Positions 43,993-53,142 of a stretch of DNA of 59,101 bases are shown piece by piece (within the stretch, counting starts at the first letter, position 1; each line of letters begins with the position of its first letter). Where the stretch lies: positions 1-59,101 of the forward strand of contig JHXB01000015.1 of the NCBI GenBank assembly GCA_000621905.1. The letters run 5' to 3'. Both the position numbers and the translations under genes were made by a program. Source of the DNA: Lachnospiraceae bacterium NC2004. GTDB lineage: Bacteria; Bacillota; Clostridia; Lachnospirales; Lachnospiraceae. The notes below the pieces were generated by a model. That model did not search any database and had not been told where the DNA came from. It saw nothing but the letters and a program-made list of their open reading frames with translations.

Positions 43993-44418
43993 TTACTGTA
44001 TTGCAAATGTTATCTCTGCGGTTACGGCAAGCTCGCCATCAACGTAAGCGTCCGCCTTACCGACTCCGATAGGACCTCTCTGCTTAATAATCTCACAGTG
44101 AAGCTCTAACACGTCTCCCGGTATAACCTGTCTTTTAAATCTAGCGTGCTTGATTCCACCAAAAAGTGCAATCTTGCCTTTATTGTCATCTAATGAAAGA
44201 ATCGCAACAGCACCTGTCTGCGCAAGAGCCTCAATAATAAGGACTCCAGGCATAACATGATACTCAGGAAAATGTCCCATAAATTGCATCTCATTAGCAG
44301 TGACACACTTTCTTCCGACAGCCTTAACACCAGGCTCTAACTCAGTAATCCTGTCCACCAAAAGGAAAGGATATCTGTGTGGAATTATCTCTTGAATCTG
44401 ATTAGAATTAAGCTCCAT
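43993..44418 (-). CDS. fabZ: 3-hydroxyacyl-[ACP] dehydratase FabZ
   Basis: 141 residues, hot-dog fold. Dehydrates 3-hydroxyacyl-ACP in fatty-acid elongation. [14 protein letters not shown] at the start and the active-site segment [20 protein letters not shown] with catalytic His and Glu. It is the last gene of the operon, 8 nt after fabF. AGGAGG-type site before ATG. Only one dehydratase gene is visible, so unsaturated fatty acid branching by a FabN-type enzyme is not shown. Confidence 0.96.
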   Translation of the reverse strand: MELNSNQIQEIIPHRYPFLLVDRITELEPGVKAVGRKCVTANEMQFMGHFPEYHVMPGVLIIEALAQTGAVAILSLDDNKGKIALFGGIKHARFKRQVIPGDVLELHCEIIKQRGPIGVGKADAYVDGELAVTAEITFAIQ

Positions 44419-44426
44419 AAGCCCTC

Positions 44427-45671
44427 CTAGTCTTCGTATTTCTTAAATATAACAGCAGCATTGTGTCCGCCAAAACCTAAAGCATTGGACAAACCATACT
44501 TAATATCAACTTTTCTACCCTCGTTAGGAACGATATCAAGATCGCACTCCTCGTCAGGAACCTTGTAACCGATAGTAGCAGGAACAAATCCCTCGTTAAG
44601 AGAAAGAGCAAGAATAATACCCTCAACAGCACCTGCACCACCAAGCAAATGTCCTGTCATAGACTTGGTTGAACTAATCATCATATCTTTAGCGTGATCG
44701 CCAAATGCGAGCTTAACAGCCTTGGTCTCACCTGAATCGTTAAGGTGAGTAGAAGTACCATGAGCGTTGATATAATCGATATCGTCTGTGCTGATTCCTG
44801 CATCCTCAACCGCAAGAGTCATACATCTAGCGCCCTGACTTCCGTCCTCTAAAGGAGCAGTGATATGATGAGCGTCGCATGATGCACCGTATCCAACAAC
44901 CTCAGCATAAATCTTAGCTCCACGAGCCTTAGCATGCTCATATTCCTCAAGGATTAAGGCTCCACCGCCTTCACCCATTACGAATCCGCCTCTCTCTTTG
45001 TCAAATGGAATCGACGCACGAGTAGGATCGTCTGTAGTATTAAGAGCCTTTAGCGATGTAAATCCACCGACTCCAAGCTCAGTAATCGTAGCCTCAGCAC
45101 CACCGGCAATAATAACATCCTCGTAACCATACTTAATGCGGTGGAAAGCCTCACCGATAGCATTGTTACTACTAGCACAAGCAGAAACAGGCGCATAACA
45201 CATACCATGGAAATTATATGCGATAGCAATCTGTCCCGCTGCCATATTAGGAATAATCATAGGAATGAAGAGTGGTGAAACTCTGTCATACGTCTTAAGA
45301 TATCCCTTGATATCCTCTTTGGAAATGGTTCCAATTCCACCAATACCACTTGAGAATATAACACCGCAACGGTTCAAATCAAGGCTTGTACCCTCAGACA
45401 CATCAAGTCCTGAATCTTCAACTGCCTCTTTAGCAGCAACCATTGCAAACTGTGTATATCTATCCATACGCTTTGCTTCACGAGGATTGATATAATCAGC
45501 AGGATCAAAGTCCTTAACCTCTGCAGCAAGCTTAACCTTCTTGTCTGTAGTATCATACTGAGTAATAGGGCCGATACCGCACTTACCCTCTTTGACACTG
45601 TTCCAAGTCTCCTTAGCGCTGTTACCTATAGGTGTAATTGCACCAAGACCTGTAATTACAACACGTTTCAT
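44427..45671 (-). CDS. fabF: Beta-ketoacyl-ACP synthase II
   Basis: 414 residues, thiolase fold. Elongates acyl-ACP with malonyl-ACP. Start [17 protein letters not shown]; active-site Cys in [11 protein letters not shown] and the two His in [15 protein letters not shown] and [11 protein letters not shown]. Start overlaps the fabG stop by 4 nt (ATGA), so the two are coupled. The accB gene that often follows fabF in Firmicutes is absent; fabZ comes next. Confidence 0.97.
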   Translation of the reverse strand: MKRVVITGLGAITPIGNSAKETWNSVKEGKCGIGPITQYDTTDKKVKLAAEVKDFDPADYINPREAKRMDRYTQFAMVAAKEAVEDSGLDVSEGTSLDLNRCGVIFSSGIGGIGTISKEDIKGYLKTYDRVSPLFIPMIIPNMAAGQIAIAYNFHGMCYAPVSACASSNNAIGEAFHRIKYGYEDVIIAGGAEATITELGVGGFTSLKALNTTDDPTRASIPFDKERGGFVMGEGGGALILEEYEHAKARGAKIYAEVVGYGASCDAHHITAPLEDGSQGARCMTLAVEDAGISTDDIDYINAHGTSTHLNDSGETKAVKLAFGDHAKDMMISSTKSMTGHLLGGAGAVEGIILALSLNEGFVPATIGYKVPDEECDLDIVPNEGRKVDIKYGLSNALGFGGHNAAVIFKKYED

Positions 45672-46408
45672 ATAGCCATACCTCCATCAACACAAAGTAC
45701 CTGTCCTGTTACATAACTGCTCTCCTCGCCTGCGAAAAATGCAACCGCATTGGCAACATCCTCTGCCTGTCCCATTTGTTTAAATGGAATAGCATCAAGA
45801 ATAGCTTTCTTGGCGTTATCACTCAATGCGCCCGTCATATCAGTCTCGATCATGCCCGGAGCAATTGCATTGACAGTGATGTGTCTCGCTGCAAGCTCCT
45901 TGGCAAGCGACTTGGTCATACCGATAACACCTGCCTTGCTGGCTGAATAGTTAACCTGACCTGCATTACCCATAACACCAACAACAGAACTAATATTGAC
46001 AATGTGTCCGCTCTTAGCCTTAAGCATGAGCTTCGCACACTCTCTCATCATATAAAAACTCCCCTTCAAATTAACATCAAGAACAGCATCCATCTCCTCG
46101 TCCTTCATGCGCATGATGATGTTGTCCTTAGTTATACCTGCGTTGTTGACAAGTACATCTATCTTGCCACATTTCTCTACTGCAAATGCAGTAAGTGCAG
46201 CACATTCTGACGAGTCGGCAACATTAGCCTTCATGGCAAATGCTTTAGCGCCCGCCTCCTCACAAAGCTTAATCGTCTCATTAGCAGCCTCTTCACCTGA
46301 GTTGTAATTAAAAACAACGTCATATCCTAAAGAAGCAAGCTTGACACAAATCGCTCTACCAATTCCGCGACTACCACCCGTAACAAGAGCCACTCTATTA
46401 TCGCTCAT
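45668..46408 (-). CDS. fabG: 3-oxoacyl-[ACP] reductase FabG
   Basis: 246-residue SDR enzyme reducing 3-ketoacyl-ACP with NADPH. TGGSRGIGRAI (cofactor binding), NNAG, catalytic Ser in ISSVVGVMGNAGQ, YSASKAG (Tyr/Lys). It is separated from fabD by 247 nt containing a large palindrome, unlike the other gaps of this operon (4-25 nt). AGGAGG precedes the ATG. Confidence 0.97.
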   Translation of the reverse strand: MSDNRVALVTGGSRGIGRAICVKLASLGYDVVFNYNSGEEAANETIKLCEEAGAKAFAMKANVADSSECAALTAFAVEKCGKIDVLVNNAGITKDNIIMRMKDEEMDAVLDVNLKGSFYMMRECAKLMLKAKSGHIVNISSVVGVMGNAGQVNYSASKAGVIGMTKSLAKELAARHITVNAIAPGMIETDMTGALSDNAKKAILDAIPFKQMGQAEDVANAVAFFAGEESSYVTGQVLCVDGGMAI

Positions 46409-46466
46409 AATCTTCCTCCTATAATCTAAACTATATCTCTACCCGTGCAAGATAGATTATTACTAT

Positions 46467-46523
46467 TCTGTAATACATGGGCATATCTGTAATACATGGG
46501 CATATCTGTAATACATGGGCATA
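46467..46523. repeat. Three perfect tandem 19-bp repeats
   Basis: TCTGTAATACATGGGCATA repeats exactly at 46467-46485, 46486-46504 and 46505-46523, at the left end of the palindrome below. Confidence 0.95.
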
Positions 46524-46652
46524 CATGTTCATAAACGGACCCGTTGACAATGTCGGTACTTAATGAATGCAAGCTTGCGCAGCATGAATTTAGTACCGCT
46601 ACATTGTCATCCGGAGCGAAAGCGTGTCCGTGTTGAACAGTATGCTCATGTA
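46512..46652. repeat. Large imperfect palindrome (MITE-like) inside the fab operon
   Basis: Left and right ends TACATGGGCATAC and GTATGCTCATGTA pair; inside come GTTCA/TGAAC, ACGGAC/GTCCGT, GACAATGT/ACATTGTC and GGTACT/AGTACC in nested order, so about 140 nt could fold as a long hairpin. It ends 4 nt before the fabD stop codon. Confidence 0.8.
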
Positions 46653-46655
46653 TAA

Positions 46656-47606
46656 TTATAATTTACTCAAGTCCTCATAATTAGCAATTGTAATAATCTC
46701 AGCTTCAACTCCTTTGGCCTTCAGCGCCCTCTTCATAAATCCTGAAAGAGTCTTACCCGGTCCAATCTCGATGAACCTGTCATATCCCGCATCGAGAAGA
46801 GTATACATTGTCTTCTCAAACTGAACACTATTCTGAACCTGTTTAACAAGCAAATCCTTGATAGTCGAAACATCAGTACCGGCCTCAATAAACTCGCCCG
46901 TATAGTTCGCTACAACAGGAATCTTAGGCTCTTCAAATGATATTGTCTCAAAATAATCTTTAAGTGCATCACCGGCAGGCTGCATATACTTGGTGTGGAA
47001 AGGACCGCTAACATTAACTCTAACCATACGCTTAGCGCCTTTCTCCTTAAGTATAGCCTCAACCTTGCTTACAGCTGCCTCATCACCACAAATCGCGTAC
47101 TGACCTGGGCAGTTGTAGTTAGCAACGGTTACAAAATCCGGTGAACCGTTGACTTCATTTTCCTTCATAACAGTGTCACAAGCCGCCTTAACAACATCAG
47201 GCTCCATACCGATAATAGCGCTCATAGAACACTCCATACCGGCAGCAGCTTTCATCATAGCATTTCCACGAAACGCGGTAAGCTTGATGTACTCGTCAGC
47301 TCCTATAACACCTGCAACATACAATGCTCCGTACTCACCGAGACTTAATCCGCAAGCAGCATCAGGTGTGATGCCCTTCTTCTTAAGCTCAGCAACAACT
47401 CCGGTAGCAAAAAGAGACATACAAGGCTGAGTGTTCTCTGTCTTGGAAAGCTCCTCAATAGGACCATCACTCATAAGTTTCTGATAAGCCTGATAATCAG
47501 GATTAGAATCAACTAATGTCTTGTATTCCTCGCTATTCTCATAGAAATCGGCACCCATACCAACATTCTGGCTGCCCTGTCCTGCAAACATAAATACAGT
47601 CTTCAT
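46656..47606 (-). CDS. fabD: Malonyl-CoA:ACP transacylase FabD
   Basis: 316 residues. Loads malonyl onto ACP. FAGQGSQNVGMG (oxyanion loop), nucleophile Ser in CGLSLGEYGAL, and the His region GPFHTKYMQPA. It is 8 nt behind fabK. A ribosome site AGGAGG is upstream of the ATG. Confidence 0.96.
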   Translation of the reverse strand: MKTVFMFAGQGSQNVGMGADFYENSEEYKTLVDSNPDYQAYQKLMSDGPIEELSKTENTQPCMSLFATGVVAELKKKGITPDAACGLSLGEYGALYVAGVIGADEYIKLTAFRGNAMMKAAAGMECSMSAIIGMEPDVVKAACDTVMKENEVNGSPDFVTVANYNCPGQYAICGDEAAVSKVEAILKEKGAKRMVRVNVSGPFHTKYMQPAGDALKDYFETISFEEPKIPVVANYTGEFIEAGTDVSTIKDLLVKQVQNSVQFEKTMYTLLDAGYDRFIEIGPGKTLSGFMKRALKAKGVEAEIITIANYEDLSKL

Positions 47607-47614
47607 ATATCCTC

Positions 47615-48541
47615 CTATTGTAAACCGGCAATTACTTCGTCACACTCAGTAATTATGCTCTCTAATATATCCTTAACAGGTCTAATCTCTTTAAGCTGAG
47701 CAGCAACCTGTCCTGCCATCAAAGATCCGGTCTTGGTATCTCCATCAAATACAGCGCGTCTCAAAGAGCCAAGCGTCAACTGCTCTAACTCCATCTTATC
47801 AACGCCTTCCTTCTCTTTCTTAACGTACTCTCTTGCCATCTGATTTCTTAATACACGAACAGGAGCACCTGTTGTACGACCTGTAACTATTGTATCTGAA
47901 TCTTTAGCCTTGATAACAGCTGCTTTATAATTGTCGTGGATAGGACACTCCTCAGAAACGAGAAGGCATGTACCTATCTGAGCACCGCATGCACCAAGAG
48001 CATACGCAGCAGCAAGCTGTCTTCCTGATGCGATACCACCTGCAGCAATAACAGGAATATCTACTGTATCAACAACCTGTGGAAGAAGTGTCATAGTAGT
48101 AAGCTCTCCTACATGTCCACCACTCTCTGTACCCTCAGCAATTACAGCATCTGCGCCTAACTGAGCCATACGCTTAGCCATAGCGCAACTTGGAATTACA
48201 GGAATAACCTTGATTCCGGCATTCTTCCAGTCATCCATATACTTGCTAGGAATACCTGCACCTGTTGTTACAATCTTAACGCCCTCTTCAAGAACTACCT
48301 GAGCCATATCATCAACAGCAGGATGCATAAGCATCAGGTTGACACCAAATGGTCCGTTAGCCTTGTCCTTGGCAATTCTTATATTCTCTCTTAACGAGTC
48401 CACTGTCATACCGCCTGCACCAACTAAGCCAAGGCCTCCTGCATTGGTCACAGCAGCTGCGAACTCACCCATTGCAATATTAGCCATACCACCCTGAATA
48501 AGAGGGTATTTGATGCCTAATAATTCATTTAACTTCTTCAT
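47615..48541 (-). CDS. fabK: Enoyl-ACP reductase FabK (FMN type)
   Basis: 308 residues. 2-nitropropane dioxygenase-like TIM barrel; reduces enoyl-ACP with FMN and NAD(P)H. LLGIKYPLIQGGMANIA at the start, GGHVGELTTMTLLPQVVD and PVIAAGGIASGRQ (FMN phosphate site). It is the only enoyl reductase in the operon; no fabI is seen. ATG 48541 is 9 nt after GGAGG; an upstream in-frame ATG is only 3 nt away from it. Confidence 0.95.
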   Translation of the reverse strand: MKKLNELLGIKYPLIQGGMANIAMGEFAAAVTNAGGLGLVGAGGMTVDSLRENIRIAKDKANGPFGVNLMLMHPAVDDMAQVVLEEGVKIVTTGAGIPSKYMDDWKNAGIKVIPVIPSCAMAKRMAQLGADAVIAEGTESGGHVGELTTMTLLPQVVDTVDIPVIAAGGIASGRQLAAAYALGACGAQIGTCLLVSEECPIHDNYKAAVIKAKDSDTIVTGRTTGAPVRVLRNQMAREYVKKEKEGVDKMELEQLTLGSLRRAVFDGDTKTGSLMAGQVAAQLKEIRPVKDILESIITECDEVIAGLQ

Positions 48542-48556
48542 TATCATTAACCTCCA

Positions 48557-49621
48557 TCAACCTATGGTAAACAAAGCGCTTGCCCATGTAAGACCACCGC
48601 CGAAACCGACGATAACAACCTTGTCACCGGATTTAAGCATACCCTTCTCGTTAAGCTCATCAAGAGCAATAGGGATACTTGCTGTCGACGTATTACCGAA
48701 CTCGCCTATGTTCATATAGAACTTGTCGCCATTCTCTCCAAATCTCTTCATCGTGTTCTGGATAATCCTAGCATTGGCCTGATGTGGGACAACATGCTGA
48801 ACATCATCCATCGTGAAGTCTTTGCCGGTAAGCTCCGTCGCATCCTTTAACACTGACTTAATGCCCTGGCTCATAGCTCCAACTGCGAACTTAAACACAG
48901 GCTGTCCATCCATGTACATAAGCATCGAATCGATATCACAACCGACACCCTGTGCATGAAGAACCTCTTCCTGACCGTCTGACCAGGCTCTGTGAGCGTA
49001 AATGTGATCAGGGTCCGAAGCGTCATGACCGGTAAGCTTAAGTAAAGCCGCACCTGCTCCGTCTCCGAACAATATACAGGTTGAACGGTCTTTGAAATCA
49101 GTTATTCTTGAAAGCTGCTCTGTACCCACCAAAAGTGCGTATTTCTTCTTACCGCCTTCAAGAAGTCCTCTTGCTATATCCATACCAAGAACAAAGCCTG
49201 AACAAGCTGAGTTCATGTCAAATGCCATCGTGCTCTTTGGAAGTGAAAGTGCAGTCTGAATCATACAAGCCATTGCAGGAAATGATTGATATGCGGAGGT
49301 TGCCGTAGCAATTACAACTCCTATCTCATTTCTGTCAAAGCCTTCTATCTTCTGCTCTGCCTGTAATACTGCCTTAGTGGCAGCCTCTATACCCAAAGTA
49401 AGATTGTTCTCTGTTCCTTCCCAGAAATCGCGTCTTTCAACGCCCTCTTTGCCGGAATAATAATCAATCAAAGCATCTGCGTTACAGTAATATCTCTGCT
49501 TGATGCCCGTTCTTGTAACAATCCATTCGTCATTAGTTTCGATGATCTTAGCCAAATCATCATTAGTTACTGCCTTCTTAGGAACTGCTCTTCCTGTGGC
49601 TACTATCTCTACTCCTTGCAT
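48557..49621 (-). CDS. fabH: Beta-ketoacyl-ACP synthase III with an insert
   Basis: 354 residues. Condenses an acyl-CoA primer with malonyl-ACP. Catalytic Cys in MNSACSGFVLG, His in VVPHQANARI and Asn in GEFGNTSTASIP. It is about 25-30 residues longer than typical FabH because of an extra segment near residues 46-72 (CNADALIDYYSGKEGVERRD). ATG 49621 with AGGAGG 4-5 nt upstream. Confidence 0.95.
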   Translation of the reverse strand: MQGVEIVATGRAVPKKAVTNDDLAKIIETNDEWIVTRTGIKQRYYCNADALIDYYSGKEGVERRDFWEGTENNLTLGIEAATKAVLQAEQKIEGFDRNEIGVVIATATSAYQSFPAMACMIQTALSLPKSTMAFDMNSACSGFVLGMDIARGLLEGGKKKYALLVGTEQLSRITDFKDRSTCILFGDGAGAALLKLTGHDASDPDHIYAHRAWSDGQEEVLHAQGVGCDIDSMLMYMDGQPVFKFAVGAMSQGIKSVLKDATELTGKDFTMDDVQHVVPHQANARIIQNTMKRFGENGDKFYMNIGEFGNTSTASIPIALDELNEKGMLKSGDKVVIVGFGGGLTWASALFTIG

Positions 49622-49644
49622 CTTGCCTCCTAAATGTTTAAGCA

Positions 49645-50445
49645 TCACTCTGAAGCCATTGTTGTAACTTCACCCATAGCTCTGAACTTGTTGTATCTGT
49701 CCTTGCTAAGCTTGTCAGGTGACATCTTCATAAGCTTCTTAAGCTCCTTATATATTGCGTTATCCATATTCTTGAACATACGAGATCCTTCTTGTATAAC
49801 CTCGTCTACCAAGCCTAATTCTAGGAGCTCGTGCGCTGTTATACGCATAACTTCACACGCCTCAGGAGCTCTGTTAGAATCTTTCCATAATATAGATGCA
49901 AAACCTTCCGGTGAAAGGATACAGTAGATTGAGTTCTCAAGCATAAGAACCTTATTGGCAACACCGATTGCCAAAGCTCCACCCGAATTACCTTCACCTG
50001 TGACAACAGCTATGACAGGAACCTTTAAAGAACTCATCTCCGCAAGGTTCTCAGCGATTGCTGCCGCCTGTCCGTTGGCTTCCGCTTCCATTCCGGGATA
50101 CGCACCCGGAGTATCTATAATTGTAATAATAGGTCGATTGAACTTCTCAGCCTGCTTCATAAGTCTAAGGCTCTTGCGGTAGCCTTCAGGTGAAGCCATA
50201 CCAAAGTTGTATGCCATGTGCTCCTCTAAAGTCTTACCTTTTCTGTGACCTATCACTGTGACCGGAATCTTATGAAAATAACCAATTCCCGCCACTATAC
50301 TTGGGTCATCCCTAAATAATCTATCTCCATGAAACTCCATAAAGCCGTCAAACAAAGCCTCGATATAGTCTTCAATACCAGGTCTGTCCTTGTCACGCGC
50401 TAATTTCACTCTCTCATATGGAGTTACTCTCTTGTCATTACTCAT
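49645..50445 (-). CDS. accA: Acetyl-CoA carboxylase carboxyltransferase alpha subunit
   Basis: 266 residues. Half of the carboxyltransferase making malonyl-CoA. Crotonase-fold motifs [37 protein letters not shown] and [16 protein letters not shown]. Start ATG 50445 is 9 nt after AGAGGA; a TTG at 50454 is less likely. Directly behind accD. Confidence 0.95.
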   Translation of the reverse strand: MSNDKRVTPYERVKLARDKDRPGIEDYIEALFDGFMEFHGDRLFRDDPSIVAGIGYFHKIPVTVIGHRKGKTLEEHMAYNFGMASPEGYRKSLRLMKQAEKFNRPIITIIDTPGAYPGMEAEANGQAAAIAENLAEMSSLKVPVIAVVTGEGNSGGALAIGVANKVLMLENSIYCILSPEGFASILWKDSNRAPEACEVMRITAHELLELGLVDEVIQEGSRMFKNMDNAIYKELKKLMKMSPDKLSKDRYNKFRAMGEVTTMASE

Positions 50446-50460
50446 ATCAATCAATCCTCT

Positions 50461-51270
50461 TTATTTATGCATTTTCAAAATACGACTAATGGTGCTCTTA
50501 AGTTCATCGCGACGTACAATCATGTCGACCATACCATGTTCAAGCAAAAACTCTGCCTTCTGGAAACCGTCAGGTAGCTTCTTACCGATAGTCTGCTCAA
50601 TAACTCTTGGACCTGCAAAGCATATCAACGCTTCAGGCTCCGCAAGTATAATATCTCCTAAAAATGCGAAACTTGCGCTTACGCCACCTGTTGTAGGATT
50701 GGTAAGCAGGGAAATGTATAATCCTCCCGCATCCTTGAAACGCTTAATTGCTGCTGATGTCTTAGACATTTGCATAAGTGAAAACAAGCCTTCCTGCATT
50801 CTCGCTCCACCACTTGCACATACCATAATAAGTGGAAGGTTGTGCTTCTGAGCGTATTCAGCAAGCCTTGTTATCTTCTCTCCAACAACTGTACCCATAC
50901 TGGCCATCAAAAAACGGGTATCCATAACGCCGATGGCAACTTTGATACCATCTATTTTGATAACACCCGTCAATATCGCATCATCAAGACCGGACTTAGC
51001 GCGAGCCTTGGCAAGCTTGTCCTCGTAATCCGGAAAATCAAGCAAATTGATAGCTCTAAGACCTTTGTCAAGCTCCTTAAAGCTCTTTCTGTCTGCGAGC
51101 ATTCTAAGTCTGGACTTAGGTGATAATGTATAATAGTGTTCGCATTCGGGACACACTTTAAAATTATCACGAATGATGTCCGCGTCAATCATTGCATGAC
51201 AACGCGGACACTCAATAAGCTCTTCTTTAGTTGATCTTTCAGATGCATTAATTCTATTCTGCTTCTCCAC
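50461..51270 (-). CDS. accD: Acetyl-CoA carboxylase carboxyltransferase beta subunit
   Basis: 269 residues. The N-terminal zinc ribbon has CPRC (21-24) and CPEC (40-43). The carboxylase region has VVGEKITRLAEYAQ, CASGGARMQEG and LTNPTTGGVSASFAFLGD. It starts with GTG at 51270, GGAGG being 10 nt upstream. AccB (biotin carrier) and AccC (biotin carboxylase) are not in the operon. Confidence 0.95.
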   Translation of the reverse strand: MEKQNRINASERSTKEELIECPRCHAMIDADIIRDNFKVCPECEHYYTLSPKSRLRMLADRKSFKELDKGLRAINLLDFPDYEDKLAKARAKSGLDDAILTGVIKIDGIKVAIGVMDTRFLMASMGTVVGEKITRLAEYAQKHNLPLIMVCASGGARMQEGLFSLMQMSKTSAAIKRFKDAGGLYISLLTNPTTGGVSASFAFLGDIILAEPEALICFAGPRVIEQTIGKKLPDGFQKAEFLLEHGMVDMIVRRDELKSTISRILKMHK

Positions 51271-51326
51271 CTTTAAGATTCCTCCTTCAAAGAACTTCCC
51301 TTCATGAATATATACTCAGTAAAGGA

Positions 51327-51554
51327 TTAAGCGTTCTTGTCAAGATAATCTACGATATCCTTAACAGTCTTGAAGTTCTGAAGCTCCTCATCAGGAATTG
51401 TAACTCCAAGCTCGTCCTCTAACGCCATGTTAATCTCAACTGCAGCAAGAGAATCTACGTCTAAATCGTCAGCAAGACTAGCGTCCAATGTTACGCTATC
51501 CTCATCACAGTTAACTACATCAACGATAACTTTCTTAACAGCATCAAAATTCAT
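51327..51554 (-). CDS. acpP: Acyl carrier protein
   Basis: 75 residues, housekeeping AcpP with Ser35 for phosphopantetheine in DLDVDSLAAVEI. First gene of the fab operon; 56 nt before accD. The Sfp-type PPTase in this window or an AcpS elsewhere would activate it. Confidence 0.96.
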   Translation of the reverse strand: MNFDAVKKVIVDVVNCDEDSVTLDASLADDLDVDSLAAVEINMALEDELGVTIPDEELQNFKTVKDIVDYLDKNA

Positions 51555-51628
51555 AATTGTACCTCCAATTAATTAAATAATGTAATATCATTCAGTATAA
51601 CTACGTTATCACATAAATGACACATACA

Positions 51629-51656
51629 ATTATAACATAGGGGGACTTTTAGTCAA
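51629..51656 (-). promoter_or_regulatory. Fatty-acid operon promoter TTGACT-16-TATAAT
   Basis: Minus-strand -35 TTGACT (51656-51651), 16-nt spacer ending in TG, -10 TATAAT (51634-51629). I found no FapR- or FabT-like operator by eye. Confidence 0.7.
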
Positions 51657-51725
51657 CCTAAAATTTCGCAAATATGTATAATCGCTTGTAACCGGTGCAA
51701 TTATTCGCATTACGAAGTATTGTTC

Positions 51726-51778
51726 TGTCATTCTGAGCGCAGCGAAGAATCTTTATCCCGAATGTAATGAGGGATAAC
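51726..51778. repeat. Dispersed TGTCATTCTGAGCGCAGCG repeat, copy B
   Basis: Same layout as copy A: TGTCATTCTGAGCGCAGCGA then TTATCCC/GGGATAA arms. Its last base is the first of the folC stop codon. Confidence 0.85.
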
Positions 51779-53061
51779 TACTGACAGCCGAGCTTGCTTG
51801 ACAGCGACAACGACCCAAACACGACCACCAGGTCATCATCCTTGCTATCACCAACCGCCATATCAAGCCCTTTCTTAATATCGCCTACTGCGATAACACC
51901 GGGCTCACTTAACCCCTTAGCCCTCTTAACATCCTCAATAGCGCTCGACACCTCCTCAGCCTTAAGCGCCCTCATCTCATTAGGAGGAGTTACAGTGTAT
52001 ATTGAGACAGGCAAATCAATAACAATATCAATCATTTGCCTGTAATCTTTGTCCTTAAAAATGCCAATTACAAACCTTATATCACCCTTGACATCAAGAC
52101 TTTCAATACTCTTTTTAAGTCTCTTAACGGCGTCGGGATTATGCGCTCCATCCCTTATAACAAGAGGGTTTTCGCCGATAACTTCAAACCTTCCTCGCCA
52201 CTTAACATTCTTCATACCTTCACTAAACGCCTTAATATCAACATTTAAAATGTCTTTAACCGCAAGCATCGTCCTGACCGCTGTAGCAGCGTTATCCGCC
52301 TGAAAATCGCCTAAAAGTTTTACGGGATAATAAGCATTTGCAACACTGATATATCTTTCGCCGTCACGAATGATAAGCGTCGCTTCCTCTTTGGTAACTT
52401 CGTGTACCGCGGAGTCATGCTGCTTGGCGTGGGTTTTAAGCACTGTCTTTGCTTCATTTGCCATAGGTGCGATAATCACAGGAACTTTGTCGCGCATGAT
52501 ACCTGCCTTATTATCCGCAATCTCCTCAATCGTATCGCCCAAAATACTCATGTGATCCATACTTATCGATGCAAATGCAGTCGCAATCGGAGTCTTTAAA
52601 ACATTGGTCGCGTCGTCTCTTCCGCCCATTCCGGTTTCAAGGAGCATGACATCGACATTTGCCTTATAAAAAAAATAAAATGCAAGCGCGGTCTCAATCT
52701 CAAATGCGGTAGGGTACTCCATTCCCTCTTCTAATAGCCTGTCAGCAGCCTCTTTGACATCGGTCAGATACTTGGCAAAATCGCTCTCTGACATCTCCTC
52801 GTCATCAATCATAAACCTTTCAAGATAACTAAAAAGAGTCGGCGAAGTGTAGCGTCCACACTTTAATCCGGCTCCCTTAAAACCTGCCTCCAGGTAAGCA
52901 AGTATAGAACCTTTACCGTTGGTTCCAGCAACGTGTATTACCTTAAGCTTATCCTGAGGATTGCCAAGCGCGTCAAGCAACCTCTTAATCCTCTCAAGCC
53001 CCATAATACTGCCTACTTTGGCAACGTTATTAATGTATTCGTAACTTTCTTCTATGTTCAT
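51778..53061 (-). CDS. folC: Folylpolyglutamate/dihydrofolate synthase
   Basis: 427 residues. Adds glutamate to folates. Mur ligase P-loop VIHVAGTNGKGSILAYLE, SPTLFSYLERF, EIETALAF and GGRDDATNV are present, and the C-terminal glutamate ligase domain has IRDGAHNPDAV. ATG 53061 has AGGTGG 8 nt upstream, better than the GTG in frame at 53073. The strand is minus, behind the pdaA-type gene. Confidence 0.93.
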   Translation of the reverse strand: MNIEESYEYINNVAKVGSIMGLERIKRLLDALGNPQDKLKVIHVAGTNGKGSILAYLEAGFKGAGLKCGRYTSPTLFSYLERFMIDDEEMSESDFAKYLTDVKEAADRLLEEGMEYPTAFEIETALAFYFFYKANVDVMLLETGMGGRDDATNVLKTPIATAFASISMDHMSILGDTIEEIADNKAGIMRDKVPVIIAPMANEAKTVLKTHAKQHDSAVHEVTKEEATLIIRDGERYISVANAYYPVKLLGDFQADNAATAVRTMLAVKDILNVDIKAFSEGMKNVKWRGRFEVIGENPLVIRDGAHNPDAVKRLKKSIESLDVKGDIRFVIGIFKDKDYRQMIDIVIDLPVSIYTVTPPNEMRALKAEEVSSAIEDVKRAKGLSEPGVIAVGDIKKGLDMAVGDSKDDDLVVVFGSLSLSSKLGCQ

Positions 53062-53105
53062 TCCTAATTCCACCTATTACTTGTCATTCCTCGGTATGAC
53101 ATAAT

Positions 53106-53142
53106 TAAGTACCCAGTGGGGACTGTCCCCTTTGGGTACTTA
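53106..53142. repeat. GGGGACtGTCCCC palindrome
   Basis: Arms TAAGTACCCA/TGGGTACTTA around GGGGAC/GTCCCC. It overlaps the stop codon of the deacetylase gene by 3 nt and could act as its terminator. Confidence 0.85.

Noticed and set aside
46467-46523. CRISPR-like array of 19-bp repeats
   Set aside because: The repeats touch each other with no spacers, there are only three, and no cas genes are present.
51555-51660. FapR or FabT operator at the acpP promoter
   Set aside because: No TTAGTACC-type or FabT-type palindrome was seen in the region read by eye.
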